A stretch of 5,470 bases of DNA from Actinomycetes bacterium (GTDB lineage Bacteria > Actinomycetota > Aquicultoria > CAJVYJ01): assembly GCA_030597945.1 (NCBI GenBank), contig JAUVQW010000084.1, positions 1-5,470 on the forward strand, given 5' to 3'. The translations under genes and the position numbers were made by a program. Numbering within the stretch: position 1 is the stretch's first letter; every line of letters starts with the position of its first letter. The notes below the pieces were generated by a model, which did no database searches, had not been told where the DNA came from, and saw only the letters and a list, made by a program, of their open reading frames with translations. Shown one piece after another: positions 1 to 5,470 of the stretch.

Positions 1-280
1 CGGCGACACTGTCGGTGATCCCTTCAAAGATACTTCGGGACCCGCTCTAAATCCACTAATAAAAGTAATGAACCTAGTTTCTCTTTTGATCGCGCCGATG
101 TTGATCATTTATTCCGACATGACATTAGCTCTCGGTCTAATAATGGGCGCCATGCTCATTGCGATAATAGTGGCTGTCTGGGTCAATAAGCGGGAATCAT
201 TCACTGCCGATCAGGGAGCGGACGATGAAAAGTCTGAGAAAAAGATAGAAGCACTTCAAGCAGAGCCTGAAGCTGAATAA
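1..280 (+). CDS. hppA: Membrane-bound ion-translocating pyrophosphatase, C-terminal fragment
   Basis: This is the 3' end of a gene that begins upstream of the window; the first full codon is at base 2 and 92 residues are visible before the TAA. The fragment opens with GDTVGDPFKDTSGP, the signature of the last conserved active-site helix of membrane pyrophosphatases. By alignment from memory to the plant enzyme, fragment residues D6, K9 and D10 correspond to the pyrophosphate/Mg-binding D727, K730 and D731, and K21 to the ion-gate lysine K742. Two hydrophobic stretches follow (about residues 22-39 and 43-63), consistent with the final membrane helices. The protein then ends in a Glu/Asp/Lys-rich cytoplasmic or surface tail of about 30 residues. 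Family role: hydrolysis of PPi coupled to H+ or Na+ pumping. The residues that decide K+ dependence and ion choice lie upstream, so the subtype is open. An internal ATG at 68 is not the start, because the reading frame is open to the window edge. Confidence 0.95.
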   Translation, partial: GDTVGDPFKDTSGPALNPLIKVMNLVSLLIAPMLIIYSDMTLALGLIMGAMLIAIIVAVWVNKRESFTADQGADDEKSEKKIEALQAEPEAE

Positions 281-303
281 AGTCTAGATAATTAGAGAAG
301 AGT

Positions 304-336
304 AAAGCGGCGACTTTTATGTCGCCGCTTTTTATT
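304..336 (+). terminator. Strong intrinsic terminator after hppA
   Basis: A perfect 11-bp inverted repeat (AAAGCGGCGAC at 304-314, GTCGCCGCTTT at 321-331) encloses a 6-nt loop, TTTTAT. It is followed directly by a T-rich run (329-333 TTTTT, then ATT). It lies 24 nt after the hppA stop codon and has the GC-rich stem and U tract of a rho-independent terminator. It should separate hppA from the fix operon. The flanking A run on the 5' side pairs with the U tract, but on the minus strand there is no gene for it to serve. Confidence 0.92.
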
Positions 337-430
337 GTAGAAAAAAATAAGGTTTACATCTCATCTATTTACAGAAAAAGACGAGATGATAGAATGTAAT
401 ATTGATATTTTGAAGAAAGATATAGCTAAC

Positions 431-436
431 AAAAGG
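431..436 (+). promoter_or_regulatory. Shine-Dalgarno that decides the fixA start
   Basis: AAAAGG lies 6 nt upstream of the ATG at 443. The alternative upstream ATG at 386 is preceded only by GACGAG and A-rich sequence. It would add 19 residues (MIECNIDILKK...) with no resemblance to the family's N-terminus. The ATG at 443 gives MHIVVCIKQVPDT, the normal start of EtfB/FixA proteins. Confidence 0.75.
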
Positions 437-442
437 CTAGAT

Positions 443-1252
443 ATGCATATAGTTGTCTGTATTAAACAAGTTCCGGATACGACCCAGGCCAGGATCGATC
501 CTAAGACTAATACGCTAATAAGAGAAGGCATGCCGACGATCGTAAACCCTTATGATTTGCATGCCTTAGAAGAAGGCGTAAGAATAAAAGAGGAATATGG
601 CGGGAAGGTCACCGTTTTGACGATGGGACCCCCTCAAGCGAAAGACGCCATAAGAGAAGGCATATCACATGGTTGTGATGAGGGCATACTCCTTACGGAC
701 CGGGCATTCGCCGGATCCGATACGTTAGCGACCAGCTACGTACTCTCTGAAGCTATAAAAAGAGTGGACTTAGATGAAAAAGTGGATTTGGTGATCTGCG
801 GCAAACAATCAATAGACGGTGATACGGCCCAAGTCGGTCCGGGAATCGCCCAAAGACTGGACTTATCTCAGCTGACTTATGTCATCAAGGTACGCTCGAT
901 AGACTTGAAAAAGAATTCCATGATCGTTGAAAGGCAATTGGAAGACGGAAGACAGATAGTAGAAGCTCGCATGCCGGCTCTGATGACGGTTGTAAAAGAA
1001 ATAAACGAGACACGTTACTCATCGCTTTCAAATCTGATAAAAGCGGCTAAATATGAACCAGCTGTTTGGAACCAGGAAGTCCTCGGGCTTGATACCACCA
1101 AAATAGGACTTAAGGGTTCTCCAACGACCGTACGCAAGATATTTGCTCCGCCTCCACGAGAGGCAGGCGAGATCATCAATAATGAAGGTGAAAGCTCTAA
1201 AGAAGTCGCCGAAAAACTGTTAAAGCTACTTATCGAAAAAGAGGTAATATAG
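443..1252 (+). CDS. fixA: FixA / electron-transfer flavoprotein beta subunit (EtfB)
   Basis: The 269-residue product has the usual length of EtfB/FixA. It starts with the typical MHIVVCIKQVPDT strand and has the NPYDLHALEE motif (35-44), the DRAFAGSDTLATSYVL stretch (86-101), and the nucleotide-binding GKQSIDGDTAQVGP motif (120-133). The EtfB signature is near MPALMTVVKEINETRY, with a C-terminal arm that embraces the alpha subunit. In bifurcating ETFs this subunit binds the FAD that accepts a hydride from NADH, where ordinary ETFs carry AMP. Assignment as FixA rather than a simple acyl-CoA-dehydrogenase ETF rests on the fixB-fixC-fixX genes directly downstream. The start at 443 is chosen over 386 for Shine-Dalgarno and homology reasons. 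The stop overlaps the fixB start by one base (TAGTG), implying translational coupling. It is first in the operon. No promoter with good -35/-10 spacing was recognised in the 106-nt leader. Confidence 0.95.
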   Translation: MHIVVCIKQVPDTTQARIDPKTNTLIREGMPTIVNPYDLHALEEGVRIKEEYGGKVTVLTMGPPQAKDAIREGISHGCDEGILLTDRAFAGSDTLATSYVLSEAIKRVDLDEKVDLVICGKQSIDGDTAQVGPGIAQRLDLSQLTYVIKVRSIDLKKNSMIVERQLEDGRQIVEARMPALMTVVKEINETRYSSLSNLIKAAKYEPAVWNQEVLGLDTTKIGLKGSPTTVRKIFAPPPREAGEIINNEGESSKEVAEKLLKLLIEKEVI

Positions 1253-2274
1253 TGGCTGACAAGCTAGATACCTTAAATGAGATATGGGTCTTTATAGAGC
1301 AAGCAAGGCAAGAAATAAATATGTCATCGTGGGAACTTTTGGGTGAGGCAAGGCGTTTGGCGAGCGACATTAAAGCAAAGGTTGCCGGAGTACTTCTTGG
1401 AAGCGGAGTCGAAAGCTTGCAGGAAGAGATCTTTAACAGGGGAGCCGACAAGCTTTACATGATTGATGATGAGATATTAAAAGACTATCGGACACAGACT
1501 TACGCATCAGGCTTATTTGAAATAGCAAAGAAGTATATGCCGGAGATAATCTTAATGGGGGCTACAGTGACCGGAAGGGATCTCGCTAGCGCCGTTGCGA
1601 CCCATCTTCAGACCGGTCTTACAGCTGATTGCACACAACTTGAGATCGAAGCAGAGACGAGACTCTTAAAACAGACAAGGCCGGCGTGGGGTGGAAACGT
1701 CATGGCCACAATACTTTGCAAAGATCATCGGCCTCAAATGGCGACTGTCAGGCCAAGAGTATTTGAGGAAGCAATCCCGTCGAACGGATCCAAGGGAGAG
1801 CTGATTAAAGAGACGATCTCGATGAAAGAGGCAGATGTAAAAACTAAGATCATCGATTATTTACCGAGCGAACAAGAAGATGTCGTGGAACTAGAAAATG
1901 CCGAAGTAATAGTCGCGGGCGGAAGAGGGCTTGCCAGCCAAAGAAATTTTGACATGTTAAGCCAATTGGCGGAGATGTTGGGGGGCGAAGTTGGAGCTTC
2001 TAGACCGGTTATCGAGATGGGATGGATGCCTTTTCCTCATCAAGTAGGGCAGACGGGTAAGACTGTCAGGCCAAAGCTGTATTTTGCTGCGGGAATATCA
2101 GGCGCTGTTCAACACCTTGCAGGGATGCAGCATTCAAATGTGATCGTGGCAATCAACAAAGATAAAGATGCCGCGATATTTAATGTAGCTACCTATGGTA
2201 TAGTAGGCGATCTTTTTGAGCTATTGCCGGAGATCATAAAAGCGGTTTCTGAATATAAAAGTACAAAAAAGTGA
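1252..2274 (+). CDS. fixB: FixB / electron-transfer flavoprotein alpha subunit (EtfA)
   Basis: The 340-residue product starts at a GTG that overlaps the fixA stop, with GAGG (1241-1244) 7 nt upstream. Residues about 8-190 form the EtfA N-terminal nucleotide-binding-like domain (EIWVFIEQ..., ELLGEARRLA). The FAD domain follows, with GGRGL (223-227), ASRPVIEMGW (from about 249), HQVGQTGKTV (263-272), GISGAVQHLAGM (281-292) and VAINKDKDA (299-307). These are the hallmark FAD contacts of EtfA/FixB, including the SR and HQVGQTGK elements. There is no N-terminal ferredoxin extension of the sort found in some clostridial EtfA proteins. With FixA it forms the ETF heterodimer, whose alpha-subunit FAD passes electrons to FixC. 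A 10-nt gap separates it from fixC. Confidence 0.96.
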   Translation: MADKLDTLNEIWVFIEQARQEINMSSWELLGEARRLASDIKAKVAGVLLGSGVESLQEEIFNRGADKLYMIDDEILKDYRTQTYASGLFEIAKKYMPEIILMGATVTGRDLASAVATHLQTGLTADCTQLEIEAETRLLKQTRPAWGGNVMATILCKDHRPQMATVRPRVFEEAIPSNGSKGELIKETISMKEADVKTKIIDYLPSEQEDVVELENAEVIVAGGRGLASQRNFDMLSQLAEMLGGEVGASRPVIEMGWMPFPHQVGQTGKTVRPKLYFAAGISGAVQHLAGMQHSNVIVAINKDKDAAIFNVATYGIVGDLFELLPEIIKAVSEYKSTKK

Positions 2275-2284
2275 TGTAGAGAAT

Positions 2285-3595
2285 ATGCCAGATATTAAAG
2301 ATATGAATAAGTTTGATGCTATCATCGTCGGAGCCGGTCCGGCGGGAACGTCCTGCGCCCACACTGTTGCTAAGGCCGGATTAAAGGTCGCCCTAGTAGA
2401 TAGAGGTACCTTTCCAGGAGCTAAAAACGTGATGGGTGGCGTGCTCTACCGGCATGCGGTCGAGAACGCTATCCCTGACTTTTGGAAGGAAGCGCCGCTA
2501 GAGCGTCATATAATCGAGCAGCAGTATTGGTTGCTATCAGATGATTCTAATATATCGATCGGCCATAGAAGCGAGAAATTCGCTCAAGAACCATATAATA
2601 GGTTTACAGTTTTAAGAGCAAAATTCGACTCATGGTTTGCCGGTCAAGCAGATAGTGCCGGTGCTTACATAATATCAAAGACTGTCGTAGATGACGTTAT
2701 AACTGAGAATGGGAGAGTCGTCGGAATAAAGACCGATCGTCCAGACGGTAATCTCTATGCCAATGTCATTGTTTTATGTGACGGAGTTAATTCGCTGCTA
2801 GCTCAGAAATTGGGAATGCGCGGCGAATTCGATAATCGGCATCTAGCTTTGGCCGTAAAAGAGATCATCTCTATGCCCCGGGAGAAGATAGAAGACCGTT
2901 TCAACCTAGACGGCGACGAAGGCGCAACGATAGATATCTACGGAGAAGTCGCCCAAGGGATGGAAGGTACAGGTTTTATCTATACCAATAAAGATTCACT
3001 TTCAGTCGGGATCGGCGTGATATTGGCAGATCTTGTGAAGACAAGGGTGCGCCCCTACGATCTTTTGGAGCAGATGAAAAACCACCCGGTGATAAAGAGG
3101 ATGATATCAGGAGGGGAGCCAAGGGAGTATATGGCCCACATGATTCCGGAGGGCGGTTATAAAGCCATGCCTAAGATCTATGGTGACGGCGTGCTTGTTG
3201 CCGGTGATGCAGCTATGATGGTCAATGGTTTCCATAGAGAGGGTTCTAATCTAGCGATGACCTCAGGAAGGCTGGCAGGTAAGACCATAATCGAGGCAAC
3301 AGAAAAGGGCGATTATTCCAAGAATGCATTATCCAGGTATAAAGACTTGCTTGAGGATAGCTTCGTCCTGAAGGATCTAAAAAAATACAAAAATCTACCG
3401 GCGCATATATCAAATTATTCTGAGTTTTTCTCGACTTATCCCGAGATATTAAATAAAGCGGCAGACGAATTCCTGACGATTGATGGGGTTTCAAAGAAAG
3501 AGAAACAGCGGAAGATAAGAAAGATCCTGACGGAAAAGAAATCACTATGGAATATAATAAAGGATACCTATAAAAGCTGGAGGGCTTTTGGCTGA
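2285..3595 (+). CDS. fixC: FixC, flavoprotein (ETF):quinone oxidoreductase subunit
   Basis: The 436-residue product matches the length of FixC. The N-terminus has the Rossmann FAD motif VGAGPAG (15-21), and D39 at the end of strand 2 in VALVDRG. Next comes the GAKNVMGGVLY stretch (45-55) typical of the ETF-QO/FixC family. The second FAD motif, VAGDAAMMVN, has GDA at 307-309 and is followed by REGSNLAMTSGRLAG. Family knowledge: FixC takes electrons from the ETF FAD and reduces the quinone pool at the membrane surface; it has no transmembrane helix. Eukaryotic ETF-QO carries its 4Fe-4S domain in the same chain, whereas here that part is the separate fixX gene next door. A start at Met7 (base 2303) is an alternative; both have weak Shine-Dalgarno sequences, and 2285 was kept for its AGAG (2278-2281) and close spacing to fixB. 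The stop overlaps the fixX ATG by one base (TGATG). Confidence 0.96.
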   Translation: MPDIKDMNKFDAIIVGAGPAGTSCAHTVAKAGLKVALVDRGTFPGAKNVMGGVLYRHAVENAIPDFWKEAPLERHIIEQQYWLLSDDSNISIGHRSEKFAQEPYNRFTVLRAKFDSWFAGQADSAGAYIISKTVVDDVITENGRVVGIKTDRPDGNLYANVIVLCDGVNSLLAQKLGMRGEFDNRHLALAVKEIISMPREKIEDRFNLDGDEGATIDIYGEVAQGMEGTGFIYTNKDSLSVGIGVILADLVKTRVRPYDLLEQMKNHPVIKRMISGGEPREYMAHMIPEGGYKAMPKIYGDGVLVAGDAAMMVNGFHREGSNLAMTSGRLAGKTIIEATEKGDYSKNALSRYKDLLEDSFVLKDLKKYKNLPAHISNYSEFFSTYPEILNKAADEFLTIDGVSKKEKQRKIRKILTEKKSLWNIIKDTYKSWRAFG

Positions 3596-3873
3596 TGAAA
3601 ATAGAGGATAGGCTATTTCTAGTAAAATTCAATCCTGACAAAGAGTCTCACCTGGTCATTAAGGACAGAAAAACTTGTCGTCACTGCGAATTCAAGCCAT
3701 GCCAGTATTTTTGCCCGGCGCAAGTCTATGAGTGGGACGAAGAACAAAAGCTTATAACTGTAGCTTATGAAGGATGTTTTGAGTGCGGCGCTTGCAGAAC
3801 AGGATGTCCCTATCTAAATATCGATTGGCGATATCCAAAAGGGGGATACGGAGTCGCTTTTAGGTATGGGTAA
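3595..3873 (+). CDS. fixX: FixX, ferredoxin-like subunit of the Fix complex
   Basis: The 92-residue product shows the FixX architecture. It carries two complete cysteine motifs: C28-x2-C31-x4-C36-x3-C40-P, and C61-x2-C64-x2-C67-x3-C71-P. This is enough for two 4Fe-4S clusters. The C-terminus YPKGGYGVAFRYG is the characteristic FixX ending, close to that of E. coli FixX, which keeps only part of the cysteine set. GGAGGG at 3579-3584 lies 10 nt upstream of the ATG, within the end of fixC. The protein is expected to bind FixC and relay electrons between flavin and quinone, equivalent to the Fe-S domain of ETF-QO. It is the last gene of the operon. Confidence 0.96.
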   Translation: MKIEDRLFLVKFNPDKESHLVIKDRKTCRHCEFKPCQYFCPAQVYEWDEEQKLITVAYEGCFECGACRTGCPYLNIDWRYPKGGYGVAFRYG

Positions 3874-3903
3874 GCAGATAGCTCGATGCAAAAGGCGCTT
3901 CTC

Positions 3904-3917
3904 GAATTGTGAATTGC
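3904..3917 (+). repeat. Degenerate 7-bp tandem repeat in fixX-mreB spacer
   Basis: GAATTGT (3904-3910) is followed immediately by GAATTGC (3911-3917), and looser echoes follow (GGATTGT, CGAATTAC) to about 3938. The adjoining 3939-3985 region reads as short AG-rich units on the minus strand (AGAGAGCAG, TAAGTAGTGAGCAG). It looks like decayed non-coding repeat sequence and has no supported function. No gene was found in the 239-nt spacer. Confidence 0.4.
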
Positions 3918-3989
3918 TTTTGGATTGTAACGAATTACTAAAAATCTGCTCACTACTTACGGCTTTCTGCTCTCTCATTCCTGAGCTTG

Positions 3990-4024
3990 CTAAATACGTT
4001 AGCATCGTTTAACATTTAGTTTTT
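3990..4024 (+). terminator. Candidate weak terminator after fixX
   Basis: CTAAAT (3990-3995) and GTTA (3998-4001) pair with TAAC (4010-4013) and ATTTAG (4014-4019). This gives a 10-bp AT-rich stem with a 2-nt AC bulge and an 8-nt loop, followed by TTTTT (4020-4024). Position and T run fit an end-of-operon terminator for fixABCX. The stem is weak, and a competing 6-bp hairpin (TGCTAA/TTAGCA, 3988-4004) uses the same bases. No stronger hairpin was seen between fixX and mreB. Confidence 0.35.
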
Positions 4025-4040
4025 AGTCCATATTTGCATT

Positions 4041-4071
4041 GATCGATCATCCATCGATGGCAACGTTCGAT
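4041..4071. promoter_or_regulatory. Cluster of ATCGAT palindromes upstream of mreB
   Basis: GATCGATC (4041-4048) and CCATCGATGG (4051-4060) are both perfect palindromes. Their shared ATCGAT cores begin 11 bp apart, about one helical turn, and a third near-copy TTCGAT (4066-4071) follows. The cluster is 42-72 bp upstream of the mreB start, where an operator could sit. No convincing -35/-10 pair was recognised around it. The operator role is only an inference, since short palindromes occur by chance. Confidence 0.25.
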
Positions 4072-4102
4072 AAATTCCAAGGTAATATGGCAGACAAATA
4101 AC

Positions 4103-4107
4103 GGGAG
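4103..4107 (+). promoter_or_regulatory. Shine-Dalgarno for the TTG start of mreB
   Basis: GGGAG lies 5 nt upstream of TTG at 4113. It supports initiation at this non-ATG codon, which yields an N-terminus (FFDILTSPFGRDIGIDLGTA) that matches MreB proteins. There is no in-frame ATG between here and the conserved nucleotide-binding motif. Confidence 0.8.
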
Positions 4108-4112
4108 AAAAA

Positions 4113-5147
4113 TTGTTTTTTGATATCTTAACAAGTCCCTTTGGCAGGGACATAGGAATAGATCTGGGAACCGCCAACACCCTTGTGTATGTAAAGGGAA
4201 GAGGAATCGTACTAGTAGAACCGTCAGTTGTAGCAATCGAGAAAAATACATCAAAAGTGCTGGCTGTCGGCACCGAGGCGAAGAGGATGATAGGCAGGAC
4301 CCCTAGCAATATCGTGGCCATCAGACCCTTAAAGGACGGCGTCATCGCTGATTTTCAGGTGACAGAAATAATGATTAGAAAACTTATTGAAAGGGTCCAT
4401 AAGCGAAGATTTGCCGTACGTCCAAGGGTTGTCGTATGCGTACCATCCGGGGTGACCGCTGTAGAAAAAAGAGCCGTATATGAAGCTACTCTGCAAGCTG
4501 GAGCTAGGGAAGCACACCTAATAGAAGAACCGATGGCGGCGGCTATCGGAGCCGGCTTACCTATTCAGGAACCGACCGGAAATATGATAGTCGATATAGG
4601 TGGTGGGACGACCGAGGTAGCGGTAATATCACTTGGAGGAATAGTAACGGCGGTGTCGATAAGGGTTGGCGGCGACGAATTCGATGAAGCCATCATTAGT
4701 CATGTAAAGAAAGAATATAACGTGATGATCGGGGAGAGAACGGCCGAAGAGATAAAGATAGAGATAGGTTCGGCGCACCCCCTTGTCGAGGAAGAAGATG
4801 TAGAAGTAAGAGGAAGAGATCTTTTATCAGGCCTCCCTAAAAACATCGTACTATCATCTGAGGAGATAAGGGGAGCGATAGAGGAGCCGTTAAGCGCTCT
4901 TATTACAGCAATAAAGGGGACGCTGGAGCAAACGCCTCCAGAGTTATCAAGTGATATAATGGACAGGGGAGTAGTTCTGACTGGGGGAGGTTCGCTGCTA
5001 AGAGGTCTTGATGAAAGGTTAAGACAAGAGACAAGCATTCCTGTACATGTAACTGAGGATCCACTTAGTTGCGTTGTAATCGGATCAGGTAAATCTTTAG
5101 AAGAGATTGAATTATTAAGGAAAGTCTCAATAGGAAACCAAAGGTAG
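4113..5147 (+). CDS. mreB: MreB, actin-like rod-shape-determining protein
   Basis: The 344-residue product has the standard MreB length and all actin-fold ATP-binding motifs. Phosphate-1 is GIDLGTANT (15-23), followed by the EEPMAAAIGAGL connector region (138-149). Phosphate-2 is DIGGGTTEVAV (161-171), and the adenosine motif is VVLTGGGSLLRG (287-298). The short N-terminal segment FFDILTSPFG could be the membrane-binding amphipathic part described for MreB. MreB polymerises under the cytoplasmic membrane and positions the lateral-wall synthesis machinery. The paralogue Mbl is possible on sequence alone, but the mreC gene directly downstream argues for mreB proper. The TTG start is used with the Shine-Dalgarno at 4103. 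Confidence 0.97.
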   Translation: MFFDILTSPFGRDIGIDLGTANTLVYVKGRGIVLVEPSVVAIEKNTSKVLAVGTEAKRMIGRTPSNIVAIRPLKDGVIADFQVTEIMIRKLIERVHKRRFAVRPRVVVCVPSGVTAVEKRAVYEATLQAGAREAHLIEEPMAAAIGAGLPIQEPTGNMIVDIGGGTTEVAVISLGGIVTAVSIRVGGDEFDEAIISHVKKEYNVMIGERTAEEIKIEIGSAHPLVEEEDVEVRGRDLLSGLPKNIVLSSEEIRGAIEEPLSALITAIKGTLEQTPPELSSDIMDRGVVLTGGGSLLRGLDERLRQETSIPVHVTEDPLSCVVIGSGKSLEEIELLRKVSIGNQR

Positions 5148-5252
5148 ATATAATTTCAAGTAGATCTCGAGCCGCTCATCTATTTTCTCATTAAACGAAA
5201 AACTGCAGACCATCCCCAATAAAATGTCGTCTTATTAAAATGAAAGTTGGAA

Positions 5253-5470
5253 ATGGTAAGAAGTCGTAACAGAGCAGTAATCCTTATTCTTTTAATTGTC
5301 GGAGTTATTTTTTTGACCCTTTTTTTTGGCGAAAGCGGAACAGAGGTTATCGCTTTTCTTCAAAGGGCGGTTCTAAATATTACTTCTCCACTATATCACC
5401 TGGTTGATCGTATAATATCTCCAATAGGGGACGGATGGACATATGTCGTCTCTTTTTCAAATATGAGAGA
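5253..5470 (+). CDS. mreC: MreC, rod-shape-determining protein, N-terminal fragment
   Basis: The reading frame opens at ATG 5253 and stays open to the window edge, giving 72 complete codons. The N-terminus is basic (MVRSRNR). A single hydrophobic segment follows (about residues 8-25, AVILILLIVGVIFLTLFF), and then an extracytoplasmic stretch with LNITSPLYHLVDRIISPIGD (41-60), typical of the region before the MreC coiled coil. This topology and the position after mreB identify MreC, the bitopic scaffold that links MreB to MreD, RodA and PBP2. The Shine-Dalgarno is weak (GAAAG at 5242-5246, 6 nt away). The 105-nt gap after mreB is AT-rich and holds no recognisable gene or terminator, so co-transcription with mreB is likely. 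The coiled-coil and beta domains lie outside the window. Confidence 0.88.
   Translation, partial: MVRSRNRAVILILLIVGVIFLTLFFGESGTEVIAFLQRAVLNITSPLYHLVDRIISPIGDGWTYVVSFSNMR

Noticed and set aside
68..280. A separate 70-residue small membrane protein starting at ATG 68
   Set aside because: The frame is open to the window edge and the upstream residues are the conserved pyrophosphatase motif GDTVGDPFKDT, so this is the end of hppA.
353..358. TTTACA as a -35 element of a fixA promoter
   Set aside because: It is 5/6 to consensus, but no -10-like hexamer lies 16-18 bp downstream.
360..370. CTCATCTATTT in the fixA leader also present at 5175-5185 before mreC, as a possible shared regulatory site
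   Set aside because: Several 11-base matches are expected by chance in a window of this size, and the match does not extend.
357..388. CATCTC/GAGATG inverted repeat in the fixA leader as a regulatory hairpin
   Set aside because: Only 6 bp pair across a 20-nt loop, so it is too weak to support.
3246..3641. 131-codon minus-strand frame antisense to fixC/fixX
   Set aside because: It lies over strongly conserved fixC sequence, has no family resemblance, and its composition is as expected for a shadow frame.
3814..4005. 63-codon minus-strand frame covering the fixX end and spacer
   Set aside because: Half is antisense to fixX, the rest reads through low-complexity spacer, and there is no domain resemblance.
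4009..4345. Overlapping minus-strand frames across the mreB start
   Set aside because: They are antisense to mreB and its leader, overlap each other in different frames, and show no recognisable domain.

Overview
The window is an ordinary, compact bacterial chromosome segment with every convincing gene on the + strand. It holds the 3' end of a membrane pyrophosphatase gene (hppA), a complete four-gene fixABCX (etfBA-fixCX) operon for a flavin-based electron-bifurcating complex, then a cell-shape locus with complete mreB and the first 72 codons of mreC. Base composition is moderate, slightly AT-rich, with frequent ATA (Ile) and AGA/AGG (Arg) codons in all genes, so nothing looks recently transferred. 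The host is a bacterium, probably rod-shaped, with energy-conserving redox chemistry typical of anaerobic or microaerobic lineages. Deep-branching Actinobacteriota or Firmicutes-like lineages are plausible, but the sequence does not fix the phylum.

Layout: bases 1-280 encode the last 92 residues of the pyrophosphatase, including the conserved GDTVGDPFKDT active-site motif, and end in a charged tail. A strong intrinsic terminator at 304-336 isolates it from what follows. Bases 443-3873 hold fixA, fixB, fixC and fixX with a 1-nt overlap, a 10-nt gap and a 1-nt overlap, which indicates one transcript and translational coupling. Bases 3874-4112 form a 239-nt spacer with a weak AT-rich terminator candidate, degenerate short repeats and a small cluster of TCGAT palindromes. 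mreB (4113-5147) has a TTG start with a good Shine-Dalgarno. A 105-nt spacer follows, then mreC (from 5253), which runs off the window.

Function: FixA and FixB form a bifurcating electron-transfer flavoprotein, FixC is the flavoprotein quinone reductase partner and FixX is its ferredoxin-like subunit. From the family, the complex oxidises NADH and splits the electrons between quinone and a low-potential ferredoxin or flavodoxin. The pyrophosphatase would pump H+ or Na+ using PPi, so the two units share an energy-conservation theme but are separated transcriptionally. MreB and MreC are core elongasome proteins unrelated to the fix operon. No nif genes, mobile elements, CRISPR arrays or RNA genes are visible. 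I found no undescribed system; the points worth a second look are modest.
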